Source: Flavobacterium quisquiliarum
Lineage (GTDB): Bacteria; Bacteroidota; Bacteroidia; Flavobacteriales; Flavobacteriaceae
DNA: 64,000 nucleotides
Reading direction: 5' to 3'
Assembly: GCF_019308285.1 (NCBI RefSeq)
Contig: NZ_WWEM01000035.1
Span: 217,878-281,877, forward strand
Shown here one piece after another: positions 51,305 to 59,520 of this stretch. The notes beneath the pieces are model-generated. The model was not told the origin of the DNA. It ran no database searches and worked only from the letters and a program-made list of their open reading frames with translations. The translations under genes and the position numbers were made by a program. The first letter of the stretch is position 1. The number at the start of each line of letters is the position of its first letter.

Positions 51305-52030
51305 CTAATTTAACTCTTCCAACAGCTGTTCAACATCATCATAATCTTCAAAATCCTGAGAAATGGTCTGTAAAATTTCCTGACATTCTTTATATTTTCC
51401 TTGTTTTAATTTAGACAAAGCCAGATTCCATTTTGCCTTTTCTTTATAAACAGAATTTCCTGCTTCTAATTCTTTAAAAATAGTTTCTGCTTTTACATAT
51501 TTACCTACCTGCAATAATGAAACACCGTAGAAATATTTAATTTCTTCTGAATTATTTTCTTTTAAGATAGCTTCAAAAAGCGGTACTGCCTTTTCATATC
51601 TTTTGCCATTAAAATTATCTTCGGCCTTTTTCAAAGTTTCTTCAGAAACTCCTCTTTCAGTAAAATAAGCACTTTCTGGATGATTATAATCTTCAAAATT
51701 TGGATAATGTTTATAGTCGAAGAAAAACAATCCGAACATAATGGCAACAGAAGCCACTGCTGCAAAATACCAAGGTTTCAATGAAACTACTTTGGTTTTC
51801 TTTTTCTGGAAATATTTATCAGAGATTCGGTTTAGGTTTTCTTCAAAAGCTTCTCGCTCCGTTTCCATTCCGAATTTATTGTCTAATTGAAAATGCATTT
51901 CTTTGAAACTCTCAAATGCCGATGCCAGTTCTGGATCTTCAGTTAATTGTTTCTCCAAATTGCTTCTTTCATCAACGGTCAGTTCGCCTTGAAGATATTG
52001 GTCAAATAATATATAGCGTTCTTCGTTCAT
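51305..52030 (-). CDS. Membrane protein with TPR repeats, putative anti-sigma factor
   Basis: The 241-residue protein has a cytoplasmic helical N-terminus (YILFDQYLQGELTVDERSNL, typical of anti-sigma and RseA-like proteins). One membrane span lies at about residues 87-105 (PWYFAAVASVAIMFGLFFF), and a periplasmic TPR part follows (EKAVPLFEAIL, GVSLLQVGKYVKAETIF). It lies 2 nt after the ECF sigma gene, so it is probably its regulator. It lacks a zinc-binding motif. Confidence 0.85.
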   Translation of the reverse strand: MNEERYILFDQYLQGELTVDERSNLEKQLTEDPELASAFESFKEMHFQLDNKFGMETEREAFEENLNRISDKYFQKKKTKVVSLKPWYFAAVASVAIMFGLFFFDYKHYPNFEDYNHPESAYFTERGVSEETLKKAEDNFNGKRYEKAVPLFEAILKENNSEEIKYFYGVSLLQVGKYVKAETIFKELEAGNSVYKEKAKWNLALSKLKQGKYKECQEILQTISQDFEDYDDVEQLLEELN

Positions 52031-52032
52031 GA

Positions 52033-52617
52033 TTAATTGTTTTTTAAAGATTTAAAATTTTTCGCTTCCTGAATCCACTGCGTCAACTGGCCCACACATA
52101 ACGATTTCTTTTTTCGAACATAACCGTAAGTTACATTGAGTTTCTCGGCTACTTCTTCCATCGATTTTAAAGTGAAACTGAGTTTTAAAACTTCTTGGCA
52201 TTTCTCTCCCAGTTTCTGGAACATCGTATCAAAAAGCTGTTGTTTTTCGTCAAATTCTTCTGTTTGAGCAACTAAGTCATGCGCAGATTCATTACTAGAT
52301 ACCACGTTCTCATAAATTGTTACCCCTTTGTTTGATGATTTTTTCAGTTCGTTCAGCCAGCGTCTTTTGCACAATAAGAAAAAGTAAGCATCAAACGGAC
52401 AAGTGAGCTGTAGTTTATTGGCTTTGGCCTGATTAAAAAGCAAAATCATAATTTCCTGAATCACATCCTGAGCCTGGTCTTTATCTCCCGAATTATTGGT
52501 GATAAACAAAACAACTTTGGGCGCATACTTCTTATATATCATTTCAATAATAACCGAATCATTTGCGGCAAGCCCTTCAATATATTTTTGGTCAGGATGA
52601 ATTTTGTTTTGATCCAT
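52033..52617 (-). CDS. ECF-type RNA polymerase sigma factor
   Basis: The 194-residue protein has sigma region 2 (DKDQAQDVIQEIMILLFNQA, CKRRWLNELKK) and region 4 (KLGEKCQEVLKLSFTLKSME, EEVAEKLNVTYGYVRKKKSL). It is paired with the TPR membrane protein downstream. It is divergent from the small membrane protein, lipoprotein, PKD and CHAT genes, which may be its regulon. Confidence 0.9.
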   Translation of the reverse strand: MDQNKIHPDQKYIEGLAANDSVIIEMIYKKYAPKVVLFITNNSGDKDQAQDVIQEIMILLFNQAKANKLQLTCPFDAYFFLLCKRRWLNELKKSSNKGVTIYENVVSSNESAHDLVAQTEEFDEKQQLFDTMFQKLGEKCQEVLKLSFTLKSMEEVAEKLNVTYGYVRKKKSLCVGQLTQWIQEAKNFKSLKNN

Positions 52618-52747
52618 AAAAAATGTTTTAACAGCTAATTTAAAAAAAGAATCTCAAAAATTTTCAAAAACAAGGGGTAACAATATTGCAGTGAATTGTA
52701 TATAACGAAACAAAAGTCTTTTAAAAACCTTTAAAAAATTAAAAGAA

Positions 52748-53047
52748 ATGGAAAGTTACCAATTTGTAAATGAGAAAAATCTAGACCGATTCTACGAGAT
52801 AATTGCTGCCAAAACACGCAACGGTTTTGTAATTACAGAACATAATGAAAAACTGCCTTATGTGGTTTTGTCCAAAGAAAAAAAAACCATAAACCACGCA
52901 CTGCATTTATTTATCAGTTTCATGACTTTAGGTTTTTGGGTAATTATCTGGATTTATCTCATTCTGAATTTCTCCCGTAAAAGAGACATTTTGGTAGCCG
53001 TTGACGAAGACGGAAATCTCTTTGAAGACAAATGCCTTTCTGCTTAA
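52748..53047 (+). CDS. Small membrane protein
   Basis: The 99-residue protein has a soluble N-terminal part (NLDRFYEIIAAKTRNGFVIT) and one hydrophobic hairpin or span at about residues 50-72 (HALHLFISFMTLGFWVIIWI). A short C-terminal tail follows. I do not recognise it. Repeated words around both ends (acaagggtaacaa, at about 52670, 53070 and 53130) suggest a repeated segment near the sigma-factor promoter. Confidence 0.7.
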   Translation: MESYQFVNEKNLDRFYEIIAAKTRNGFVITEHNEKLPYVVLSKEKKTINHALHLFISFMTLGFWVIIWIYLILNFSRKRDILVAVDEDGNLFEDKCLSA

Positions 53048-53235
53048 ATAAAAAAATCAAAAATAAAGGGTAACAATTTTTAAAGCCAATTGATATAACA
53101 ATACAAAAGCCTAAAAAATATTTTTTGAAAACAAGGGTAACAAAATCAAACCCCAATTGATTTAACTAAAAATTAATTAACCAAATCTGAAAACTACTTG
53201 AAACAATCAAGCCAGATTTATAAAAACTAGAAATT

Positions 53236-54219
53236 ATGAAAACAAATTTTAAAAAGATCGGACTTTTATTATTAGCGATAACCACTTTTGCAAGCTGCGA
53301 CGATACAAACGGAGAAGATATTAAACTTTCTCCTCCAACTGCAGCCGCTTTTAAAAGCATCAGCGAAAAGGGAGTAAAAAGAAACACTCAAAATTTTACG
53401 ATGACAGCGGGGAATGGAGTCGTTACTCTAACATCCGCAAAGGGTGTCAAGCTTTACATTAACGGAGATTGTTTAACTAAAAACGGAACTCCTGTTACGG
53501 GACAAGTAGATATCGAATTTATCGAACTTTTTGATAAAGGAAATATGTTAGTGACTAACAAACCAACAATGGGAATTATGCCTGATGGAAAGAAAAATCT
53601 TTTGATTTCTGGAGGAGAATTCTTCATCAAAGCAACTCAGGGGGGAGTCGAATTACAAACCTCATGCTATATGAACATGACTGTTCCAACAGCATTAACG
53701 AATGGTTACGATAATTTAATGACTTTATGGACTGGAGTTATTGATGAAGATGGCGAACTGGCTTGGAAAGATGCCAGAGCAAATGCCGATGGAACTGGCG
53801 GAAAAGGCGGTGTTCAAGGAGAAGGAAACAATTATTATGTAACTTTTGGAAACTTTGGATGGACAAACGTTGACCGTTTCTACAGTGATCCGAGACCAAA
53901 AACTACTATTTTGGTAGATGTTCCTGAAGGATACAACAATACCAATAGTGCTTTATATCTTTCTTATGATGGCGAAGGTACCAATGCGCTTGCTAAATTA
54001 GACACTTACACAGCCGAAGGATTATTCAGTGAACACTACGGTCAGATTCCGGTTGGTCTTGCCTGTCATATAATTTTCGCAACAGAAGACGGTGGTAACT
54101 GGAGATATGCAATCAAAGGAGTGACTACTACAGCAAATGCTGTTTATACCTTTACACTAGCCGAAACAACAGTCGGTACAGAAGCCCAGCTGGTTGCTGC
54201 AATTAATGCCATTCAGTAA
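53236..54219 (+). CDS. Hypothetical lipoprotein
   Basis: The 327-residue product has a signal peptide and lipobox (ITTFASC, Cys near residue 21). The mature part is beta-rich with a segment VKLYINGDCLTKNGTPVTGQ like those in carboxypeptidase-regulatory or Ig-like folds. It is likely a surface lipoprotein. It leads the PKD-CHAT gene group. Confidence 0.78.
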   Translation: MKTNFKKIGLLLLAITTFASCDDTNGEDIKLSPPTAAAFKSISEKGVKRNTQNFTMTAGNGVVTLTSAKGVKLYINGDCLTKNGTPVTGQVDIEFIELFDKGNMLVTNKPTMGIMPDGKKNLLISGGEFFIKATQGGVELQTSCYMNMTVPTALTNGYDNLMTLWTGVIDEDGELAWKDARANADGTGGKGGVQGEGNNYYVTFGNFGWTNVDRFYSDPRPKTTILVDVPEGYNNTNSALYLSYDGEGTNALAKLDTYTAEGLFSEHYGQIPVGLACHIIFATEDGGNWRYAIKGVTTTANAVYTFTLAETTVGTEAQLVAAINAIQ

Positions 54220-54329
54220 CTTTCAAATGCTTTTTTAAGAAAAAGTGGTGATTTGCTCATCACTTTTTTTTACATTTAATCCTGTTTGAAATTTCCCCAA
54301 GAAATTTTAAGCCTCAAAACTATCTAGTT

Positions 54330-56282
54330 ATGAAACCACATTTGTCTATTTTCTTTATTCTATTTTCTATTCTCTCAATAGGGCAAACCAAAGTAAAAGA
54401 CACCATAACCCGAAGAGCAAATATCCGTTTTATTCAAAACGGAAATCAGGTTTCTTATAAACCCGAAACACCACCTTTGATTCCGATTGCGGGTGCGCCA
54501 AAGCCAAGTTATTCTTATTTATGGGAACTCGGAGACGGACATTACAGCAAAGAAGCAGAACCGAAACATGTTTACAAAAAGAAAGGCACTTATACCACTA
54601 GACTTGCCGTAACCAACAATTACGACAATGGAAAACCTCCTGCAACGCGCCCAAAAAAAGTAGCCGTTAATGATATTACAGATACCAATTATAAAGACAT
54701 CGCATCAATTGCCGATCAGAATGGTTTTGCAATTATCAAAAATTGTGATCCAATTCCGGAGCAGGAAATGGTAGTCGTTGTAAGTTATCAGAATCTTGAA
54801 AATTATGTTGCCAACGGAAAGCTTTATTTGTTTTATAATGAAAAACAATTCAAACACAATAATTTCGAATTGAGCGATTTCAGAACTTATGCCGGCGAAC
54901 GTGAAGTAAAAGAAAACTTAGTCGCTTCGGTTGATGATTTGAATGATTCGAATAATTTTCTGGCTTCCGCAGAAGGGAATTTCAAAACCAAAAAATACCG
55001 AAATACAACAACTGAAGAAGATTTGGACGCATCTCTTTTAGATGCCAACAAAACCTATCATAATGTTTCTGTTTTAGAATTTGATGATGCCAATCCAGGA
55101 GAAACGCGAAATGTTTTTTACACTTTCAAAACTACTCCTGAAATGATTAAGGATACCAGTGCAACCGTTACCATGCGCGGTATTTTTGTTCCGAACAGAA
55201 GTTATAAAAACCATAAAGTAAAAAATCTGGAAATGGAAATTGTGACTTCTCATGATCCAAACAAAATGGGATCTAACGGAAGATTTATGAATTACAGACT
55301 GGTTCGTTTTAAAAGAGTCAATTTTAAAACCCGTTTCCAGAATAACGGCGAAGGCCCGGCAAGAAAAATTCGTTTAGAAACAGATATTCCGGATATGTTT
55401 GACAAAAAGACTTTCCAGATTGAAAGCATGTATCCCGAATGTCCGATTTGTCCAAAAGGCGAAGAACCAACTGTAAGCTGTTTGGATACGATTATAAAAC
55501 AGAAACAAATCATTTTTACTTTTAAAAATATTTACCTTCCGGGAAGCGAACAAAAAAATGTTCACGAAAAAGATTCTACAAAAGGTTTTGTAAAATACTC
55601 CATGAAGTTTGGCGAAGATTTTCATAAAGTAAAAACCAAAAGCCGAACTGCCATTATTTTTGATAAAAACGAACCGATAATTACCAATTATGCCACTACC
55701 CGATTCCTGCCTGGACTTTCGATTGGGGCAAAAGCGGGTTATAATTTTTATCCTGATTTAGATAAATCAACGAGTTATTTTGTAGGAGCTACACTTTCTC
55801 CGTTTAAATCCTATCGTTTTTATTGGCAGGTAGAATGGGTAAATGCTTTGAATCAATACAACAGCGCTGTGAATGTCTCTGACGCATTTAACACTAATGC
55901 CAATGGAACAAGGCAGTTGGTACGTACCATAACTTCGACGGAAAATAAAAATATCAACTGGGAAGTTCCGGTTTTGATTCGCTATAACATCAATAATTAC
56001 ATTGGAGTTGGTGCAGGAATTCAGGCGAATATCAATGTTTCTTCTGAGCAAAATCAAAGCGTAAAAGTGGATACTTATGAAGGTGATAAAGAGAACTTTT
56101 TGATTAGTTCGACAACCAGTTCTGATAAAGTGAAAAATAGTTTTACAGATGTAAAAACAGGCCTTTTATTTGATTTGACGGCAGGTTTTGCCAGAATCGG
56201 CCCAAGTCTAGGCGCTCGATATGTGATCAATTTTGAACAGAATTTTAATTATTTTCAAGTGTATGGAATCTGGAAGTTTTAG
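54330..56282 (+). CDS. PKD-domain outer membrane protein with C-terminal barrel
   Basis: The 650-residue protein has a signal peptide (MKPHLSIFFILFSILSIGQT). A PKD domain lies at about residues 30-105 (YSYLWELGDGHYSKEAEPKH, YKKKGTYTTRLAVTN). A beta-sandwich middle part carries a Cys-rich loop (YPECPICPKGEEPTVSCLD). The C-terminal 170 residues look like an outer-membrane beta-barrel (LSIGAKAGYNFYPDLDKSTS, IGVGAGIQANINVSSEQNQS). I infer an outer-membrane protein that presents PKD on one side. It precedes the CHAT gene by about 117 nt. Confidence 0.82.
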   Translation: MKPHLSIFFILFSILSIGQTKVKDTITRRANIRFIQNGNQVSYKPETPPLIPIAGAPKPSYSYLWELGDGHYSKEAEPKHVYKKKGTYTTRLAVTNNYDNGKPPATRPKKVAVNDITDTNYKDIASIADQNGFAIIKNCDPIPEQEMVVVVSYQNLENYVANGKLYLFYNEKQFKHNNFELSDFRTYAGEREVKENLVASVDDLNDSNNFLASAEGNFKTKKYRNTTTEEDLDASLLDANKTYHNVSVLEFDDANPGETRNVFYTFKTTPEMIKDTSATVTMRGIFVPNRSYKNHKVKNLEMEIVTSHDPNKMGSNGRFMNYRLVRFKRVNFKTRFQNNGEGPARKIRLETDIPDMFDKKTFQIESMYPECPICPKGEEPTVSCLDTIIKQKQIIFTFKNIYLPGSEQKNVHEKDSTKGFVKYSMKFGEDFHKVKTKSRTAIIFDKNEPIITNYATTRFLPGLSIGAKAGYNFYPDLDKSTSYFVGATLSPFKSYRFYWQVEWVNALNQYNSAVNVSDAFNTNANGTRQLVRTITSTENKNINWEVPVLIRYNINNYIGVGAGIQANINVSSEQNQSVKVDTYEGDKENFLISSTTSSDKVKNSFTDVKTGLLFDLTAGFARIGPSLGARYVINFEQNFNYFQVYGIWKF

Positions 56283-56398
56283 GTGGTTATACCGCAGAGA
56301 TACGCGAAGGTTACACAGAGATACGCAAAGTTATTTTTGCTTTGTGAATCTTTGCGAAAAAAACTTTGTGAATCTCTGTGAAATTAAAAAAGCTTAAT
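56283..56398. repeat. Degenerate CAGAGATACGCAAAG-type repeat
   Basis: Words gcagagatacgcgaagg, cagagatacgcaaag and their partial complements (gaatctttgcg, gaatctctgtg) fill the gap between the PKD and CHAT genes and could fold into a hairpin. It resembles the CGCAAAG family seen at 2561. Confidence 0.55.
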
Positions 56399-59044
56399 AT
56401 GAACTTACATCACTTATATGGTTTTATCTTCCTTTTCCTGAGTCTGAATGTTTTCGGGCAAAATCAGGAGGATAAAATATATAATGCTGTGGATAGTTTT
56501 ACCGCAAATCCTTCTGCAGAAGCGTTACAAAATCTTAGAAATATTGAAAGTGATTTTTGGAAAAGTGCAAAACCAAAAACAAAAGACGAATTATTGGCCT
56601 TTGTTATTCTTAGTTGTAATAAAGCCTATTATGAAAATCAGTTTGGTCAAACTTTAAAAGCGGTAAAAAGCTATGAAAATGCCTGGATGATTTATCAGAA
56701 ATACAAACTGAAAAACTATGATATTGTTGAATTCTGTTTAAAACCTTTAGGGAACTTGTATACGGTTTTGGGCGATTATGAAAATGCCGAAAATACGATC
56801 AAACAATATTATTTTATTGCCAGTCAGGAGAAAAACAAAGCGCAAAAAACGGCCGCAATTCTTAATCTTTCGAATGTTTACCAGAATACTGGAAATATTT
56901 ATAAAGCAATTGAATTAATTGAAAAGACCATTCAGACTGAAAAACTTTCCAACACAGAAAAAGGTCTTTTGCTGAATAATTTAGGTACGAACTATGTTTT
57001 ATCTTCTAAAAAATCCGAAGCTGAAACTTCATTTTTAAAAGCTGTTTCTCTTTTAAAAAAGGATAAATCACAAACTGAAACTTTAGCCAATGCATATCGA
57101 AATCTGGCGCAGTTAAAAGTAAATGAAAATGATTTCGTAAAAGCATCAGAATACTTCGAAAAAGCCAAAACCGAATTCAATAAAACCTCTAATCGCGAAC
57201 CTAGAAAAATAGGACAGTTTTATTATGAAGCAGCTTTTATTGCTTTCAGCGAAGGAAAATTTGTCGAAGCACAAGAAAATATTGATTTCATTTTTAAAAC
57301 ACTTATTCCTTCTTATTCTAGTACAAAAAATAAACTGCCCAATCAGAATTCGCTTTATGCGGAAACGGTTTTACTGGATGCTTTGGATTTACAAGCCTTG
57401 ATTTTTTTAGCCGAAAATAAACCTAAAGAGGCGCTGAAAAGTTACGAGCTTTCTTTTCAGATTGAAGAAATGATTCAGTCACTTTTGGTTTATGAAAATT
57501 CTAAAATTATAACACAAGTCCGAAACCGAAACCGAACAGAAAAGTGTATTGAAATCTATCTTTCTCTTTATGAAAAAGAAAGAAAAATGAGCTATTTGGA
57601 AAGTGCTTTTTTACTTTCGGAACAAACTAAATCAGTTGTTTTAAAAAATCATCTTAAAAATTCAGAAACGATTTCAAGAGAAGAAAAACTGATTTTACAG
57701 CAATTGCAAAATTGGAACACCACTATTCTGAAAGAACAGCAAAAACTGGAATTGGCGGATATTTCAAAAATCAATGAAGCAGTTAAAAAACAGAACGAAT
57801 TAATGCTTCTTTTGAAAACGAAACAAAGCAAAACAGATTCAAAAAAGAATACCAACTTTGATCTTTCTGCACTTTATGCCAAATTAGAAAAAGACAATGC
57901 GCTATTAATCGAATACTTTTTCGGAACACATTGTATTTATAATTTTACTTTAGAGAACAATAAAATTGCATTACATCGAATTGAAACCGACAAGAACGCT
58001 TTTCCCGAATTGCTTTCTTTTATTAGTCTTTTTAAAGATCCTTCGGCTATTACTAATAATCCTAAAAAATATAATTTGCTGGGAAATAAGGTTTACAAAA
58101 AGCTTCAAATTCCCCATTCTTCAAAACATAAAAATTTAATCTTAATTCCAGATGGTATTTTATCTTTTCTGCCTTTTGAAGCCTTAATCAATGAAACATC
58201 CAATACAACCAACTTTACAAAAATGCATTATCTGTTGGACAAATTTGATGTTGCTTATAACAATTCGGCCGAATTATATTTGAATGCCAATACGCTTTCA
58301 AACGGAAAAGAAAATATTCTCGGTGTTTTTCCGATTTTTGAAAAGACGAATTATGCACTTAGATTTTCAAAAAATGAATTAGAATCCATAAAACATAATT
58401 TTAAAGGACAGTTTTTTGAAAACGAAAATGCCAGTTTTTCAAACTTTAAAAATAATTCAATAGGAAAATCTATTATACATCTCAGTACACACGCTTCTTC
58501 AGGCGATTTGGAAACTCCTGCCAGTATCAAATTTTACGATCAAGAAATCTTGTTTTCTGAACTTTATAATTTAAAACTTAATCCCGATTTGGTGGTTTTA
58601 AGTGCTTGTGAAACGGGAATTGGAAAGTTATATAAAGCCGAAGGCGCAATGAGTGTAGCAAGAGGTTTTCAGTTTGCAGGAGCTCAAAATCTGTTGTTTT
58701 CGTTATGGAATGTAAACGATTATACGACTTCTGTTTTTATGGATTATTTCTATAAAGAAATCAAAAATGATGTTTCTTTTGTAAAAGCGAGTGGCAATGC
58801 TAAAAGAGCATTTTTAAAAGATAAAACCATTCCGAATGCTAAAAAATCTCCTTATTATTGGAGTGCTTTTGTTTATTATGGAACTATCGAAGAAACCGAA
58901 AAACCTACAAATTATATCTTCTATATCATTAGTTTTTTGGCTGTAATTGGCTTATTTTTGGGTTTCAATCAGTACAGAAATGGAAAATCTTCACGAAATT
59001 CTCAAAATAGAGAATTACAAAAAAATAAAATTCAAAATCACTAA
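56399..59044 (+). CDS. TPR-CHAT caspase-like protease with C-terminal membrane span
   Basis: The 881-residue protein starts at the ATG at 56399 (a GTG lies 7 codons upstream). After a signal peptide (FIFLFLSLNVFGQNQ) come tetratricopeptide repeats to about residue 400 (ILNLSNVYQNTGNIYKAIEL, NAYRNLAQLKVNENDFVKAS). A coiled region and a CHAT domain at about 590-820 follow. The catalytic dyad is His698 in HLSTHAS and Cys737 in LSACETG. A membrane span near the C-terminus (FYIISFLAVIGLFLGF) precedes a short basic tail, so the protease should face the periplasm. It overlaps the aspartic protease gene. Confidence 0.92.
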   Translation: MNLHHLYGFIFLFLSLNVFGQNQEDKIYNAVDSFTANPSAEALQNLRNIESDFWKSAKPKTKDELLAFVILSCNKAYYENQFGQTLKAVKSYENAWMIYQKYKLKNYDIVEFCLKPLGNLYTVLGDYENAENTIKQYYFIASQEKNKAQKTAAILNLSNVYQNTGNIYKAIELIEKTIQTEKLSNTEKGLLLNNLGTNYVLSSKKSEAETSFLKAVSLLKKDKSQTETLANAYRNLAQLKVNENDFVKASEYFEKAKTEFNKTSNREPRKIGQFYYEAAFIAFSEGKFVEAQENIDFIFKTLIPSYSSTKNKLPNQNSLYAETVLLDALDLQALIFLAENKPKEALKSYELSFQIEEMIQSLLVYENSKIITQVRNRNRTEKCIEIYLSLYEKERKMSYLESAFLLSEQTKSVVLKNHLKNSETISREEKLILQQLQNWNTTILKEQQKLELADISKINEAVKKQNELMLLLKTKQSKTDSKKNTNFDLSALYAKLEKDNALLIEYFFGTHCIYNFTLENNKIALHRIETDKNAFPELLSFISLFKDPSAITNNPKKYNLLGNKVYKKLQIPHSSKHKNLILIPDGILSFLPFEALINETSNTTNFTKMHYLLDKFDVAYNNSAELYLNANTLSNGKENILGVFPIFEKTNYALRFSKNELESIKHNFKGQFFENENASFSNFKNNSIGKSIIHLSTHASSGDLETPASIKFYDQEILFSELYNLKLNPDLVVLSACETGIGKLYKAEGAMSVARGFQFAGAQNLLFSLWNVNDYTTSVFMDYFYKEIKNDVSFVKASGNAKRAFLKDKTIPNAKKSPYYWSAFVYYGTIEETEKPTNYIFYIISFLAVIGLFLGFNQYRNGKSSRNSQNRELQKNKIQNH

Positions 59045-59417
59045 AACCCAGCATTTACAGATTAAAGCTAAAATTAACGGCATCTCTGGAAATTTTATTT
59101 TAGACACAGGCGCATCGAACACTTGCATCGGATTTGAAAGTATAGAATACTTTGAATTAGCCGCAAAAAAATCAAAAACAAAAGCTTCGGGCGCTGGCGG
59201 AACGGGAATGAAAACTCAGATTTCCTCTCAAAATAAATTACAGTTAGGAAGCTGGAAAAACAAGGATTTCAGCATTGTGATTTTTGATCTTTCGCATGTG
59301 AATGAAGCTTTAGAATCGTACGAAGCAAAACCTGTTCATGGTATTATTGGTGCTGATGTTTTATTGGAAGGAAAAGCGATTATTGACTATTTTAACCATT
59401 ATTTGTATTTAAAATAA
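58980..59417 (+). CDS. Retropepsin-like (clan AA) aspartic protease
   Basis: I start at the ATG at 58980 (MENLHEILKIENYKKIKF), giving 145 residues; an upstream TTG start is less likely. The single retropepsin domain has catalytic Asp42 in FILDTGASNTC, a flap-like Gly-rich region (KASGAGGTGMKTQI) and the second motif HGIIGADVLL. It would work as a homodimer. It overlaps the CHAT gene by 65 nt in another frame, so the two proteases are translationally coupled. Confidence 0.87.
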   Translation: MENLHEILKIENYKKIKFKITKTQHLQIKAKINGISGNFILDTGASNTCIGFESIEYFELAAKKSKTKASGAGGTGMKTQISSQNKLQLGSWKNKDFSIVIFDLSHVNEALESYEAKPVHGIIGADVLLEGKAIIDYFNHYLYLK

Positions 59418-59520
59418 ACATTTCAATTTAGATTCATTTCTTTTACGTCTTTACGGGAAACCTCAATTTTAACAATGTTTATTGTATTATATTTGTTAGG
59501 CCATTAACAAATCTAATACT

